From: Tritrichomonas musculus
Lineage: Eukaryota; Parabasalia; Tritrichomonadida; Tritrichomonadidae
Assembly: GCA_039105265.1 (NCBI GenBank)
Contig: JAPFFF010000031.1
Location: 682,001 to 746,000 of the forward strand
Reading direction: 5' to 3'
Length of the DNA: 64,000 nt
The translations under genes and the position numbers were made by a program. Below, one piece after another: positions 27,762-37,974 of the stretch (positions within the stretch are counted from its first letter, which is position 1; the number at the start of each line of letters is the position of its first letter). The notes beneath the pieces are model-generated. The model was not told the origin of the DNA. It worked only from the letters and a program-made list of their open reading frames with translations, and did not search any database.

Positions 27762-30206
27762 ATGAGGAAGTGTGAATATCATTGGAAAGAGCTTGGACTC
27801 CTTTCAATTGCAACCTTTTCTAATATTATTACATTCATCCAATTTGCAATTATTCCACTTGATGTTGTAAACCAAGAAACCAAAACTGAAAGTAGTAGTG
27901 GAATGGAAAAAATAGAGAAATTTATTACTTTAAACTTTGGCTCATTCGCTAAACTTTTTACAGCTCCCTTCGATTTTATTAATAAATTTAATGATATTGC
28001 TGCACCAATCCGTGTTGCTCTTTCAGCAACTGCAGTTTTTGCAATAATTGAATATTTATACAATATATTCTTTTTACCTTCTTGGCGTTTTTTACTTTTA
28101 TTCTGCGATCTTTTCATACCCGGCTCTTTCTTATACGGAATTCTTTTAACCGCAAAGAAATACGACGAAGCAAAAAAGGATGCTTTAGTCTTAATTGTTG
28201 TTGGCATTATTTACTTTGTGCTTCGTATTCTTTACTTTATTTTCCCACTTTTTAGAAAATCGGGCTGGACCTGGTATAAGAAAGCCGCACGTTTAACAAC
28301 ATGCGTTTTTCTTTCAAGAATTAAAAAAGAAAACCCTGAGGATTTAGACAATGCAACTAAAGAAATTAGAAGACAGATTGATTTACGTGAACACTCCATT
28401 CAATTCGATGACCAACATTTTACCAGATTGAAAAGATATATTGATGCAGGAATTACATTCGTTATTTGGCTGGTAAACGTTATAATTTTAATTGTTGGAT
28501 GGAAAAGAATTCTTAAAAAATCGTACAGTGGCCAACAATTAACTGATCTTGTTTCTGTCATTAATATTGTTTCATACATTATATTCATTGGAATGTGCTT
28601 ACGTGTCTTAATAACAGCGAGCTGGCTTGCATTTCCTCTTCAAAATTCAGTATTTAAAATTTTCAATACACTCAAAAAAATTGCATATAAAGGTATGATA
28701 TTTCTTACAGGTATCGTTCTTCTTCCAATTTTGAAAATGGTTTTGAATGCTAGCGCTACTACAGATATTAAGTGTAATTGGTATCAATTTTTTGACTTTC
28801 GATCAAACACAGATTCATTCTTACAATACTTTATGAAACGTCCAGGACAAGGGTGTACAAATTGCACAAAATATTCAGCAAATTTTGTTTCTCCATGCAA
28901 TTCAACTTGTTATTATGATCCAAAGCAATTTCCCCTTTCATATACTGTTTTAATTGATTCCCCTCAAATTACAGAAACTGAATTGACTAGTGTTTATCTT
29001 ATTCCGACAGTACTTCTTGAAATTTTCTACTTAGCCGTTTTCATACAACTTCTTCGTCAAATATACTGCACATCATTAGATATACTTACTTATCTACCAG
29101 CTCCAACAAAGGTTGTAGAATGCAAATTCCAGACTCTCCTTAACACCCTTACTTCTGCAGGTATAGGAACATTCAATACTTATAGATTCAAGTCGGCTCT
29201 TTATTATTTCACATTTACACAAACTAAGCTTTTTGTACTCTTTTTAACATCTCTTTTAACGGTTATTCCAATCCCAGCTGTAAAAGCAAATGCTCAAAGA
29301 ATTATCCCTTGGATATTTTTCCTGACTTCAATTATCATTTCAGCGTCTCAGATTTTTTACTCTCCATACGTTTCAAGATTACATAATATTGTCAATATTG
29401 TTTCATACATAGTTTCAGGGATAGCAGCACTTCTTGTTGGCTTTCATGTATGCGAGATTTTCAAGCTTCCACCAATAGTCGGAAATATCTTAATGATTGT
29501 CATTATTGCTGCTCCAATTATTACAGCTATTTTAGTTCCATTTTTCGTTAATTTTGATAAATTAGTTATACCAACAAAATATGATCTTGTTAAACTTCAA
29601 AATTGGGATTCATTTTTGAATAAGCTCCTACGCTTTAGAAAGAAGTATGATATAGCAAAACAACAAAAGAAAGACAGAAAAAGAGGTGAAGGAGATGATG
29701 ATATCGATTTTGATCAAGATGGTATCTTATTACAAGATGAACCATCAACATCAGTTTCAATATTCAAACCTAAAAAGAAGAATGATGCCGAAGAGAGAGA
29801 TCATGATACAGTAATCAGTAATTTCAATTTACTTAAACTAGCACCAATCCATGTTCAAGAAGGACTTAAATATGCCCCAGGCGAAACAGAAACAGCTAAA
29901 AATGATTGCACATATGCTAATGTAACAAATGTTTGGGACAGGGCCGAGCATATTGATGAGAGCGATTTCGATAAAGCTACAGATGAAATGCTAGCTACAG
30001 CAAACAAATTACTCGATTGCATTTCATATAACAATTTAATGAGACTTCTTAACTTATCAATTATTATTTCATCTGCTTGTTTAGGATGGGGCCTTGGCGC
30101 TGGCGTCGTTCAGTGGAAAAGAGTACTTGGTCCAAATGGTTCTGACTTATATGTTAGATGCAATGCATTCAACAATGGAACATACCCTGCATATGGAACA
30201 TACTAA
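27762..30206 (+). CDS. Large polytopic membrane protein, function unknown
   Basis: 814 residues with about 12 or 13 hydrophobic segments, roughly at 15-35, 88-110, 113-135, 142-165, 228-250, 265-290, 310-332, 408-432, 480-505, 515-540, 548-572, 575-600 and 765-785. Between segments 7 and 8 is a Cys-rich, Asn-glycosylatable loop (NCTKYS, SPCNSTCYY), expected outside or in the lumen. A charged loop (about 620-760) with Lys/Arg and Asp clusters is expected in the cytosol. The C-terminus after the last segment has NGS and NGT sites, so it should be luminal. I do not recognise a transporter, channel or receptor family. It could be a parabasalid-specific membrane protein. Confidence 0.75.
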   Translation: MRKCEYHWKELGLLSIATFSNIITFIQFAIIPLDVVNQETKTESSSGMEKIEKFITLNFGSFAKLFTAPFDFINKFNDIAAPIRVALSATAVFAIIEYLYNIFFLPSWRFLLLFCDLFIPGSFLYGILLTAKKYDEAKKDALVLIVVGIIYFVLRILYFIFPLFRKSGWTWYKKAARLTTCVFLSRIKKENPEDLDNATKEIRRQIDLREHSIQFDDQHFTRLKRYIDAGITFVIWLVNVIILIVGWKRILKKSYSGQQLTDLVSVINIVSYIIFIGMCLRVLITASWLAFPLQNSVFKIFNTLKKIAYKGMIFLTGIVLLPILKMVLNASATTDIKCNWYQFFDFRSNTDSFLQYFMKRPGQGCTNCTKYSANFVSPCNSTCYYDPKQFPLSYTVLIDSPQITETELTSVYLIPTVLLEIFYLAVFIQLLRQIYCTSLDILTYLPAPTKVVECKFQTLLNTLTSAGIGTFNTYRFKSALYYFTFTQTKLFVLFLTSLLTVIPIPAVKANAQRIIPWIFFLTSIIISASQIFYSPYVSRLHNIVNIVSYIVSGIAALLVGFHVCEIFKLPPIVGNILMIVIIAAPIITAILVPFFVNFDKLVIPTKYDLVKLQNWDSFLNKLLRFRKKYDIAKQQKKDRKRGEGDDDIDFDQDGILLQDEPSTSVSIFKPKKKNDAEERDHDTVISNFNLLKLAPIHVQEGLKYAPGETETAKNDCTYANVTNVWDRAEHIDESDFDKATDEMLATANKLLDCISYNNLMRLLNLSIIISSACLGWGLGAGVVQWKRVLGPNGSDLYVRCNAFNNGTYPAYGTY

Positions 30207-31315
30207 TAGTTCATCATTATCATCTTTTTTTTTTTTTTTTTTTAATTTAAGGGCGAAGGTCAAAAAAAAAAAAAAAAAGCTTTCTGTTACATTAAACTTC
30301 ACAATTATAGATTAAAAATTATATAGGTTTTATATGTTAATTTTGCTTCTACACAGAGTTGTGCTTCATTTAAAATCCACTTTTTCAATACTTTTTAAAA
30401 CTTTTTCAATGTTTTTAAAAATGAAGTTAAGCTAGATCAATATAAGGTATCTCGTTGTATTTTATGTATAATTATTTTTGGAAGCAATTGAAAAAGGTCA
30501 TAACAGAAGCATTTTTTGAATTTTTTTTTTTGTAGCAAATATCTTTTTTTATATTTGAAGTATAATTATCATAATTTTGTATTTAAGCATATGCATTGTT
30601 TTAATTATTTTAATAAAAATCAGTTGTAAGCAAATCATCTGTTTAAAACGACTGATAATTCGCTTTCAATTGAACATCTTAAAATCTCTGAAATTAAATC
30701 TCAATTTGAATTGATACAAGTTTGTAAAAGAGAATTAAAACTCAAACAAAGCTGACCAATCTCGTTTTTGGGAAATTCATTCCAAATTTTCGATTGAGAT
30801 TGATTGATTGATTCTAGTTTTTGCTAAATTTGAGAAGTGCCTGGTTCGATTTTTCGAATTATGCTTTTTTTTTTTTTTTTTTTTATACCCCCCCCGCTCG
30901 CCCAATTTTTTTTATGAAACTCTCTGCCCAAAACTGTTTGCCCAAAAAAAAATCAAATTGCCCAAATCGACATCCTTATTTTTATAATTTCCAGCTAATA
31001 AAAATTATTTTTTTCCTGTATGACCCTCACCCTTAGAGTTAAAAGATTAATTTTGATTTAATGAAAACTACGGACAATCGTTTTTTAATTTTATTTTAAT
31101 AATATTAATGAAAATGATTAAAATAAAAATACAAATATAAAATATATATTTTATTTTTCAGGATTACATAAAATCAATAATCGCCAAAAGAAGTTTCACA
31201 CAAATACAATCATGATCAAAGGTCCATATCACTCATGAATCACGCGAAAAATATTTAATCTATAGAATAAAATTTTACATTCAAAATTTCAGCGGTTTTG
31301 TTCGACCTTTCGAAA
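30207..31315. other. Intergenic with long homopolymer runs and GCCCAA repeats
   Basis: Contains a T run of about 20 at 30224-30243, an A run at about 30262-30277 and another T run at about 30865-30884 that changes directly into a C run. A short stretch at about 30897-30966 carries GCCCAA four times at irregular spacing. The rest is AT-rich. No gene seen; a 71-codon frame through the runs is not credible. Confidence 0.5.
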
Positions 31316-31783
31316 ATGTCTTTGGTTCAAACTGAGCGTGCATTCCAAAAACAACCACAAGTTTTCCTTGCTTCAAAGAAATATCTCAATGCAGAAAAGA
31401 AACCACGCTATACAAAGAATGTTGGTCTCAGAATTTCAACACCACAAACCGCTAAAGAGGGTGATTATATCGATAGAAAATGCCCATTTGCAGGACAAGT
31501 CACAATCCGCGGACGTCTTATCCGTGGCATTGTTGTTTCTACTAAAATGAGGCGTACAATTATCGTTCGTCGCGACTATCTTCATTACATCCGTAAATAT
31601 AAGAGATTCGAAAAACGCCATACAAAGATTCCAGCTCACTGCAGCCCTGCATTTGTTGTTAAAGAAGGCGATATTGTTCAGATTGGAGAATGCCGCCCTC
31701 TTTCAAAGACAGTTCATTTCAACGTTATTTCAGTAAAGCCAAGTGCTGTTGGAGCTGATAAGAAACAATTCCGAGTTTTCTAA
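31316..31783 (+). CDS. RPS11: Ribosomal protein uS17 (RPS11)
   Basis: 155 residues, the usual eukaryotic S11 length. Landmarks are the N-terminal eukaryote-type extension, [13 protein letters not shown], and the family signature [20 protein letters not shown] near 117-136. It binds 18S rRNA near the base of the small subunit body. The start is ATG 31316; the open frame reaches back to a TTG at 31298. The stretch just upstream reads TTCGACCTTTCG and has no good TCAYTWY, so this promoter may be of a different type from those of its neighbours. Codon use is more biased to C-ending codons than in neighbours, as for a highly expressed gene. Confidence 0.97.
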   Translation: MSLVQTERAFQKQPQVFLASKKYLNAEKKPRYTKNVGLRISTPQTAKEGDYIDRKCPFAGQVTIRGRLIRGIVVSTKMRRTIIVRRDYLHYIRKYKRFEKRHTKIPAHCSPAFVVKEGDIVQIGECRPLSKTVHFNVISVKPSAVGADKKQFRVF

Positions 31784-32020
31784 AGGACGGAGTATTAAAA
31801 TAAATATTTTAAATTAAAATAAATTTGTTTTAGTTTTTGTTTCCAAACTTTTATTATGTACCATTAAATGTAGTGTTAACCTATTTATTGATGAAGTAAA
31901 TGAATCTATCATTCTTTCATTTAGCAATATTTTCAATGATTATTCAACTGAAATTCAATTTTTTTTTGAAACTCGTTTTCAGTAATATCAATATTTAAAC
32001 TTGTTTCAATACATAAAGGA

Positions 32021-33181
32021 ATGTTTTCCCAAGCGGTGAAGATTCCTCCATCAGAATTTGTATGCAAAAATGCTTCACCTGGAATTGGTTGCGGTTTTCC
32101 CGAAATGCTTTTTCTAGGAATTCTTTATTTACTTAGTGGCCTTTTTTGTTTAATACGTTTTGCATTATTTCTGCGCAAGTATATTTTATCAAAGGCAAAT
32201 TCAGATATCGCACCGACTCTTGAAGAATCACTTAATCATTCATCAAATATTAGTAGTTTAAACATTTCAAACAACAATAACGAAGTGCCAAATACCAGTA
32301 ATTTAAATGATGATCAAAACATACCTACTACTAACCTTAATAATTCACTTTCCAAAAAAATACCAATTTTTTTTATGATTTTTTGGTTTTCAATGTTTTT
32401 TTGGATGACATATGATGGAATTGTAACAATTGTTCCATTTAACTATTCGCGTTTTTCATATCAATTTCTTTTCCTTGATCTTGATAAAATTCTTAGTCTT
32501 ATTCCGCTTTCGTTTTTTGTTCTTCTTGTTTTAGAGATTTGTTTTGCATGGAGAAATCCAGACGCAAGAATAATAATATTTTTCCGAGTTGTATTTGCTG
32601 TTTTCTTATTTGTTTTCCTCTTAACTGGAATTATGCTGTCATTAATAGAAGTAAATCCATCAGAAGAATCCACCGATAATCCTTCAGCAAACCTTTCGTT
32701 GTGGATCGCTTCAACAGATTTTCTCATTTCAATATTTTTTTTGTTTCCTGCTTTGCAATTGATAAAGTTAGTTTCAACACCAATTGTACAACCAGAAGAT
32801 GTTTGCTGCGTAAGAATCTCAAAAGTCGGAACGGCTATTTTATTTGTTTTATTCGTGATTAAATGTGCATTTAATCTGTGTAGATATGTATCTTTTGATC
32901 CCATTTCAGATTGGGCATCAAATCATGATAAAGAGGCTTTTAATTCTACAAAATTACAATCATTACTCTTAATTAATAGTAATACTTCTTCATTTTTGTT
33001 ATCAACCTCTCCTATTCTTGGACCATTAGAGAGAATTTACAGATTCTTTCAATTTTTTCTTTTTAATCTCTTTGCAGCTTGGCTTGCAATAGGTAGCACT
33101 TTAGTACTTTCGTCATATGACTTCAAATTTTTAGATGAATCCCAGTATACTCGTACTCAAAATTCTGTTTCTAATAATTGA
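32021..33181 (+). CDS. Seven-pass membrane protein, function unknown
   Basis: 386 residues with seven hydrophobic segments at about 28-48, 114-134, 150-170, 184-207, 228-248, 267-287 and 338-362. The N-terminus is short with Cys pairs (VCKNASPGIGCGF) and would be outside. An Asn/Ser-rich loop of about 60 residues lies between segments 1 and 2. The loop before segment 7 has several NST/NTS sites, and a short hydrophilic tail follows it. The layout is that of a G-protein-coupled-receptor-like or TOM1/THH1-like seven-pass protein, but I see no diagnostic motif of either. TCAATAC lies 13 nt upstream of the ATG. Confidence 0.75.
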   Translation: MFSQAVKIPPSEFVCKNASPGIGCGFPEMLFLGILYLLSGLFCLIRFALFLRKYILSKANSDIAPTLEESLNHSSNISSLNISNNNNEVPNTSNLNDDQNIPTTNLNNSLSKKIPIFFMIFWFSMFFWMTYDGIVTIVPFNYSRFSYQFLFLDLDKILSLIPLSFFVLLVLEICFAWRNPDARIIIFFRVVFAVFLFVFLLTGIMLSLIEVNPSEESTDNPSANLSLWIASTDFLISIFFLFPALQLIKLVSTPIVQPEDVCCVRISKVGTAILFVLFVIKCAFNLCRYVSFDPISDWASNHDKEAFNSTKLQSLLLINSNTSSFLLSTSPILGPLERIYRFFQFFLFNLFAAWLAIGSTLVLSSYDFKFLDESQYTRTQNSVSNN

Positions 33182-33796
33182 AGGATTAAATACATGTATA
33201 TATATAAGCTTTTAATTTCCTCATTTTATTATATATTTATTTTTTATTTCCAAATCAATAAATGTTATTTTATTTTAGGCTTTGATTACAGAAACTTTTC
33301 TTTTCTACATTTTATATAATATTTGGTTAAAAGAAAATAATAATCATAAAGAATCATTTTTGAACTTCGTTTTGAACACTTATTTATTAGCGAAAATAAA
33401 GAATATTCAAATATTTTTTTCTTGGTGGTATTCATGATGATTAATTTATCAAATTACAAATACCTTTCAAAAGTTAACTTGAATCTTATTTGACAAATCT
33501 TGATATTTATATAATAGACTATTTATATAATAAAAAAATCATATCTGAAAAGAATTATTTCATTTCTTTAATAAGATAAATTCTTTTGAAAATTGAATTA
33601 TTATTTCATAATTTTATTAGTTTAGATAATCATTGAATTCTATTAGACGTTAATAAAAATTACTAATAATATTATATAAGTATTAAAATCAGCATAAAAA
33701 GCATGAGTTTTATTTTTTTATTTTTTTATGTATCCAGCTTATTGAAAATTTTGAATTCATTTTATTTTTATAATATCCATTAGTTCTTACCTTCGA
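33182..33796. other. Intergenic, no gene seen
   Basis: AT-rich sequence. TCATTTT, which fits TCAYTWY, has its A at 33759, 38 nt upstream of the EF-hand gene start. Nothing else recognised. Confidence 0.4.
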
Positions 33797-34336
33797 ATGG
33801 ATGAGATCAGTTCTGAACAAATAGATCAACTAATGCTGGTATTCCAAAAATTTGACCAAAGTAATGATGGATGTTTAGACGAGGACGAACTTCGTAATTT
33901 ATTATCAGATTTTGAAATCGATGGAAATTTTGCTCCAGTTATGCTTCGTATATTTTCAAGAGCAAATAGGAGCGCTGAAGAACAAATAAATGAACTAGAT
34001 GGCATTTCATTTGATAACTTCTTAAGCTTTTTTGTTATTATGCTATCAGGTAACAAAAAAGAATTTATTAACTTGATTTTCTCTGCTATTGACTGTGATA
34101 GAGATGGAAAAGTTGGTGTAAATGAGCTAATTGAATTTTCACGTTTGATTGGTGACAATCTATCAATTGATGAAGCCAAAGCAATGATTGCAGATTGCTT
34201 AGAAAAACAGAAGTCTGAGCATGCAATAGTATATAATGATAGTTTAAATGAAGAAAATTTCAGCAAATTCAAAATTAATGAAAATTCTGAAAATCGCCAA
34301 TTCGATTTTGATCAACTTTGGATACGGTGCACTTAA
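33797..34336 (+). CDS. EF-hand calcium-binding protein
   Basis: 179 residues with four helix-loop-helix positions, of which two look calcium-competent: loop 20-31 (DQSNDGCLDEDE) and loop 98-109 (DCDRDGKVGVNE). The second position (about 56-67) and the fourth (about 140-151) have lost key acidic residues. Spacing resembles calcineurin B, centrin and calmodulin-like proteins, though the pattern of sites 1 and 3 active is not specific. There is no myristoylation start. Likely a cytosolic calcium sensor; the target is unknown. Confidence 0.88.
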   Translation: MDEISSEQIDQLMLVFQKFDQSNDGCLDEDELRNLLSDFEIDGNFAPVMLRIFSRANRSAEEQINELDGISFDNFLSFFVIMLSGNKKEFINLIFSAIDCDRDGKVGVNELIEFSRLIGDNLSIDEAKAMIADCLEKQKSEHAIVYNDSLNEENFSKFKINENSENRQFDFDQLWIRCT

Positions 34337-34557
34337 ATATGTATTTATTATATTAAAAAATATATAATTATTTCTCTATATTTTAATTTTTTACCATCTA
34401 TGCCAACTAATCAAAAAGTTTATCTAGCCATTTATAAATTATTTTTTCAATTAAAATTTGACCAATCAGACTATCAAAAAGTTTAAAAATATTTATCAAA
34501 AAATATCTTTTTTTTTTTTTTTTATTTTAAAATCATGTAATAATTAAATAACGTATT

Positions 34558-37500
34558 TCATTCATTCTTAAGCTTCTTCATTAAATCAGAACGTTTTTCA
34601 GAGCTCAATTTCTCATACAATTTATCAAGTGTGATTTTCTCGTCAATGCTCTTCCAGTTTATAGGGAAATCGATGTTATAAAAATCTTTTGAAAAGTTAT
34701 TGTAATCAGGTTCTTCGAGCTCTTCATTAACGCTTAGATTTGATGATCTTTTTGTCAATGGCAAAGGAGGTCGAGAAGGTTTCTTTGAATTTAATTCTTG
34801 GACTTTTTCATTGTCGTTTGAGGATGAAGCATCATCTGAAACAGAAATATTAATAGAAACGTTACTATCACTATCATCAATCCGAATGTCTCTTTCAACT
34901 ACAGAAGGCTTGCTACTCATTTTATCTTTAGTCTTTTCAATAGAATATTCTTTTTGGGCATTTTCTTCTTCTTCGATTCTACTAATTCTTTCTCTTTCTT
35001 CTCTTTCTTCTCGTTCTCTTCGTTCTCTTTCTCTTTGTTCTCTTTCTCTTTGTTCTCTTTCTCTTCGTTCTCTTCGTTCTCTTCGTTCTCTTTCTTCTCT
35101 TTCCCTTCGTTCTCTTTCTTCTCTTTCCCTTCGTTCTCTTTCTTCTCTTTCCCTTCGTTCTCTTTCTTCTCTTTCCCTTCGTTCTCTTTCTTCTCTTTCC
35201 CTTCGTTCTCTTTCTTCTCTTTCTCTTTGTTCCCTTTCTTCTCTTTCTCTTTGTTCCCTTTCTTCTCTTTCCCTTCTTTCCCTTTCTTCTTTTTCACGTT
35301 GTTGCCTTTCTTCAGCTTCTTTTTGTTGGTTTTCTCGAGCTTCCCTTTCCCTTCGAGCCAATTCTAAACTATTCTTCTGGATTTCTGATTGAAGAGCAAG
35401 TGTATTACTTTTTCCTAAAACTTTCTTGAATGTTCCCATTGACTTTGTATTAGGGATTCGAACTGATCCGAATTTAGGACGTTGTTTCTTGGCATTTTTA
35501 CGAGGAGCGGGCTTCGATTCTGGATCAGATACATGGTCAAAGTTTTCTTGAGTCAAAGATCTTTCTGGTTGTGTTGCTTCAGGATCCCATTTAAGGTCAT
35601 CAGCTTCTTCTTGCTCATTGATAGAGAAGGAGAAAGGCTGTGCTGTTTTCTTTAGCTTATCAGCAACTTTGAAGCTGACATAAAGTGGAAAAACTGGAGG
35701 ATCATAAAGTCTGTATAAGTTGGATGGTTTGTTGAAGATTGAGCCATCCCATGCATTAATTTTAACTTGATCATTTTTCTTTTTAGAATCTTTAGGTGCT
35801 GTCTGAATTTCTGGGAAGGTATATTCCATTACAAAAGCGAAGTGCCGCTTTATTTTGTTTAATTGCTTATCAGATAATTGATCTTCGCTATTGAGATACT
35901 CAAGATCATTGATCGGAAAACTGATTTTGATGCGATCTGAATATTCGTTCAATTGATTTAAGGTTTCAACATATGGGTCTGCTGAGTTAGGCATCATTCC
36001 ATCATAATTTAGATATTTAAGCTTTTGAGAATCTTTGCAAAGTGCTGAAAGCAGCTCTAGGGATTCTTTTACTAGTGCATCAGTATCTTCAGTATTTTCT
36101 TCATCTTCATCGACTTCACCAACTCTTGAATTTCCAACATCAAGCACAAGTAATTCAGGAGCTTCTTTAGCAGCTTTGATAACTTCAACAACATTTTTAC
36201 CGAGATGCTGCTCTTCACTTTTTCCATTTCTGACAACAAGACCTTCAAGTTTTGGTGAATTTTTGACAAAGCTACATAATGAATTGACTTCGTTTTCCAT
36301 TTTACTAGTAAAGCAACCATTTACTTGTAATCTAATCATATTTTGGCTCTTCTCAAGAAGAGAGAACAAATTTTCATTAATTGGATTGTTGTCCCATATA
36401 AGTTCTGAGAATCCGCCATATTCACTTTCTCCGAATAATTCAAAAAGTTCTTGCCATTGTTGCTCATTTTCATCTGCATCGCTTAAAGATAGCTTTAGTT
36501 TTGAATCTACATGACTAAAGATGAATTCGAAGAAGCTTTTTAATGTATTTACCCATGTAATACCGTTCATTACAAATCCTGTGAGGCGAGATGGAAGCTT
36601 TGAATCTAAAGATGGAAATTCACTTAAATCTTCATCAATTTGGATGAGGTTTTGTGAAAGATTAATCATTCGTAATTGGCTCATTGATACACTATAAGTA
36701 TTTAACAATTGGAAAACTTTAAGTATGTTTAAGTTACAGTTTTCTAAGGATAATAATGCAACCTTTCGAAGTCTTGGAAAGATTTTATCAAGATCTAAAT
36801 TATGAGTTCCATCAAGATTGAGACAAAGAAGTTGATCAGTTACTTTAGGAGTGAGAAAGCTAGAGTAAAAGTCTGGCATTGAGTCATTTTCTATAGCACT
36901 GTTGAATCCAATGGATCTGACATTGGCATATGAAATGAAATTTGAAATACCTTCGAGTTCATTGCTGGTAAAATTGCTATGATTGAATATGAGACCACTT
37001 AATTGGGTTCCTCGATCAGGAGCTTGTTTGATATATTCCAAAAATTGCTGCAACTTTTCACCACATTTACCAGATAGCCTGATAGCGAGCAAAGATGTTG
37101 AGTCTTTGATAGCATTAAAAGCATCTTCATATATATCTAAATCGCTGGGTGGTACTTTAACAGTTTGAACGTTGTAAAGAAACGGCAAAAGCTTAAAAAT
37201 TATTGGAATCATCTTATTGACTTCTTGGTCAAAACGAGAAATATCAATTTCAGGTTGAGTATAAATTATAATATCTTCTACCTGACGAGTAGCTTTTGAA
37301 TTTAATTTAGCAACTGAATTTAACATTCTAAATCTGTACAATGCAGATTGAGCAGTAATTTGAACTGGTGGTGCATTAAGATTGTAAAATTTAAGAGCTC
37401 TAAGTTCTCTTGGCACCAAAACATTTTGAATTGTATTACATACCTTACTAACACCATCATCATATTCGTCTTTATCAAATGATAAAGTGAATTCCAATTT

Positions 37501-37974
37501 TTCCTTTGGATCAGGTTGACTTTTCATTGTGTTGAAAGTTAATTTAACTTGATCAGGTTGCACTGAGAATTTCTTTAAATAGTTCCATGGGAATATGTAA
37601 GAGTCTTTATTTTCTGGTTTAAAGTTCTTTTGAGTAAGGAAAAAGTGAGTAGGCGTTAAGATAAACGTTTTCTTCGACTTTAATGTATAACAGGCGAGGT
37701 ATTCGTAATTACCGTTGATTTTTAAATGCTTTTTACAGTCATTTGCTTTTTCTTTTAATTTCATTTGAACCCTATCTGGATTTCGAAGACTAAATGTTCG
37801 AGTCCTTGGTTTAGGCTGCTCTTCAGTCTTTTTTGGCTTCATATTTCCTTTAAGACTCATTGTTCTTGTTGCAGATTTTTTGTTCTTGTTTTGTTTATCA
37901 GCAGCCGCTGCCATAGAAGCTATTGAATTTGGCTGATCTTCTCCGTCACTAAGTGTCCTAGCTCTTTGAGACAT
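34558..37974 (-). CDS. CARMIL-like leucine-rich-repeat protein with Arg/Glu coil
   Basis: 1138 residues. A basic Ser-rich N-terminus (1-75) is followed by a PH-like beta domain (about 80-195, including YEYLACYTLKSKKTFILTPT), an irregular leucine-rich-repeat region (about 200-700), and a Lys-rich linker with Pro. Then comes a strikingly regular Arg/Glu coil (about 870-1000, repeats of REREERER and RERREREE), an acidic Ser-rich part, and a short Pro-rich end (KKPSRPPLPLTKR, about 1080). The order PH-like, LRR, helical, Pro-rich is that of CARMIL proteins, which regulate actin capping protein and bind myosin I. The capping-protein-binding motif was not found. A minus-strand TCATTAT lies 29 nt upstream of the ATG. 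CARMIL is a structural analogy, not a proven orthology. Confidence 0.7.
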   Translation of the reverse strand: MSQRARTLSDGEDQPNSIASMAAAADKQNKNKKSATRTMSLKGNMKPKKTEEQPKPRTRTFSLRNPDRVQMKLKEKANDCKKHLKINGNYEYLACYTLKSKKTFILTPTHFFLTQKNFKPENKDSYIFPWNYLKKFSVQPDQVKLTFNTMKSQPDPKEKLEFTLSFDKDEYDDGVSKVCNTIQNVLVPRELRALKFYNLNAPPVQITAQSALYRFRMLNSVAKLNSKATRQVEDIIIYTQPEIDISRFDQEVNKMIPIIFKLLPFLYNVQTVKVPPSDLDIYEDAFNAIKDSTSLLAIRLSGKCGEKLQQFLEYIKQAPDRGTQLSGLIFNHSNFTSNELEGISNFISYANVRSIGFNSAIENDSMPDFYSSFLTPKVTDQLLCLNLDGTHNLDLDKIFPRLRKVALLSLENCNLNILKVFQLLNTYSVSMSQLRMINLSQNLIQIDEDLSEFPSLDSKLPSRLTGFVMNGITWVNTLKSFFEFIFSHVDSKLKLSLSDADENEQQWQELFELFGESEYGGFSELIWDNNPINENLFSLLEKSQNMIRLQVNGCFTSKMENEVNSLCSFVKNSPKLEGLVVRNGKSEEQHLGKNVVEVIKAAKEAPELLVLDVGNSRVGEVDEDEENTEDTDALVKESLELLSALCKDSQKLKYLNYDGMMPNSADPYVETLNQLNEYSDRIKISFPINDLEYLNSEDQLSDKQLNKIKRHFAFVMEYTFPEIQTAPKDSKKKNDQVKINAWDGSIFNKPSNLYRLYDPPVFPLYVSFKVADKLKKTAQPFSFSINEQEEADDLKWDPEATQPERSLTQENFDHVSDPESKPAPRKNAKKQRPKFGSVRIPNTKSMGTFKKVLGKSNTLALQSEIQKNSLELARREREARENQQKEAEERQQREKEERERREREEREQREREEREQREREERERREREERERREREERERREREERERREREERERREREERERRERRERREREQREREQRERERREREEREERERISRIEEEENAQKEYSIEKTKDKMSSKPSVVERDIRIDDSDSNVSINISVSDDASSSNDNEKVQELNSKKPSRPPLPLTKRSSNLSVNEELEEPDYNNFSKDFYNIDFPINWKSIDEKITLDKLYEKLSSEKRSDLMKKLKNE
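35001..35290. repeat. 24-bp minisatellite inside the LRR gene
   Basis: Reading the plus strand, the unit CGTTCTCTTTCTTCTCTT with its CCCTT end recurs about five times from about 35108 to 35225. It is flanked by shorter CTCTTTCT-type units. It encodes the eight-residue RERREREE unit of the coil. Near-identical units point to recent slippage and likely length variation between strains. The antisense and shifted frames stay open only because of this repeat. Confidence 0.85.

Noticed and set aside
30838-30862. tRNA-like B-box text (GGTTCGAT) in a spacer
   Set aside because: No A box, no acceptor-stem pairing and a T run follows at once; not a tRNA.
30821-31036. 71-codon frame through homopolymer runs
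   Set aside because: Poly-Phe and Pro stretch from T and C runs; no coding signature.
34811-35392. Ser/Leu-rich (+) and Lys/Glu-rich (-) frames over the coil of the LRR gene
   Set aside because: Shadows of the 24-bp minisatellite; the real frame continues on both sides with PH-like and LRR sequence.
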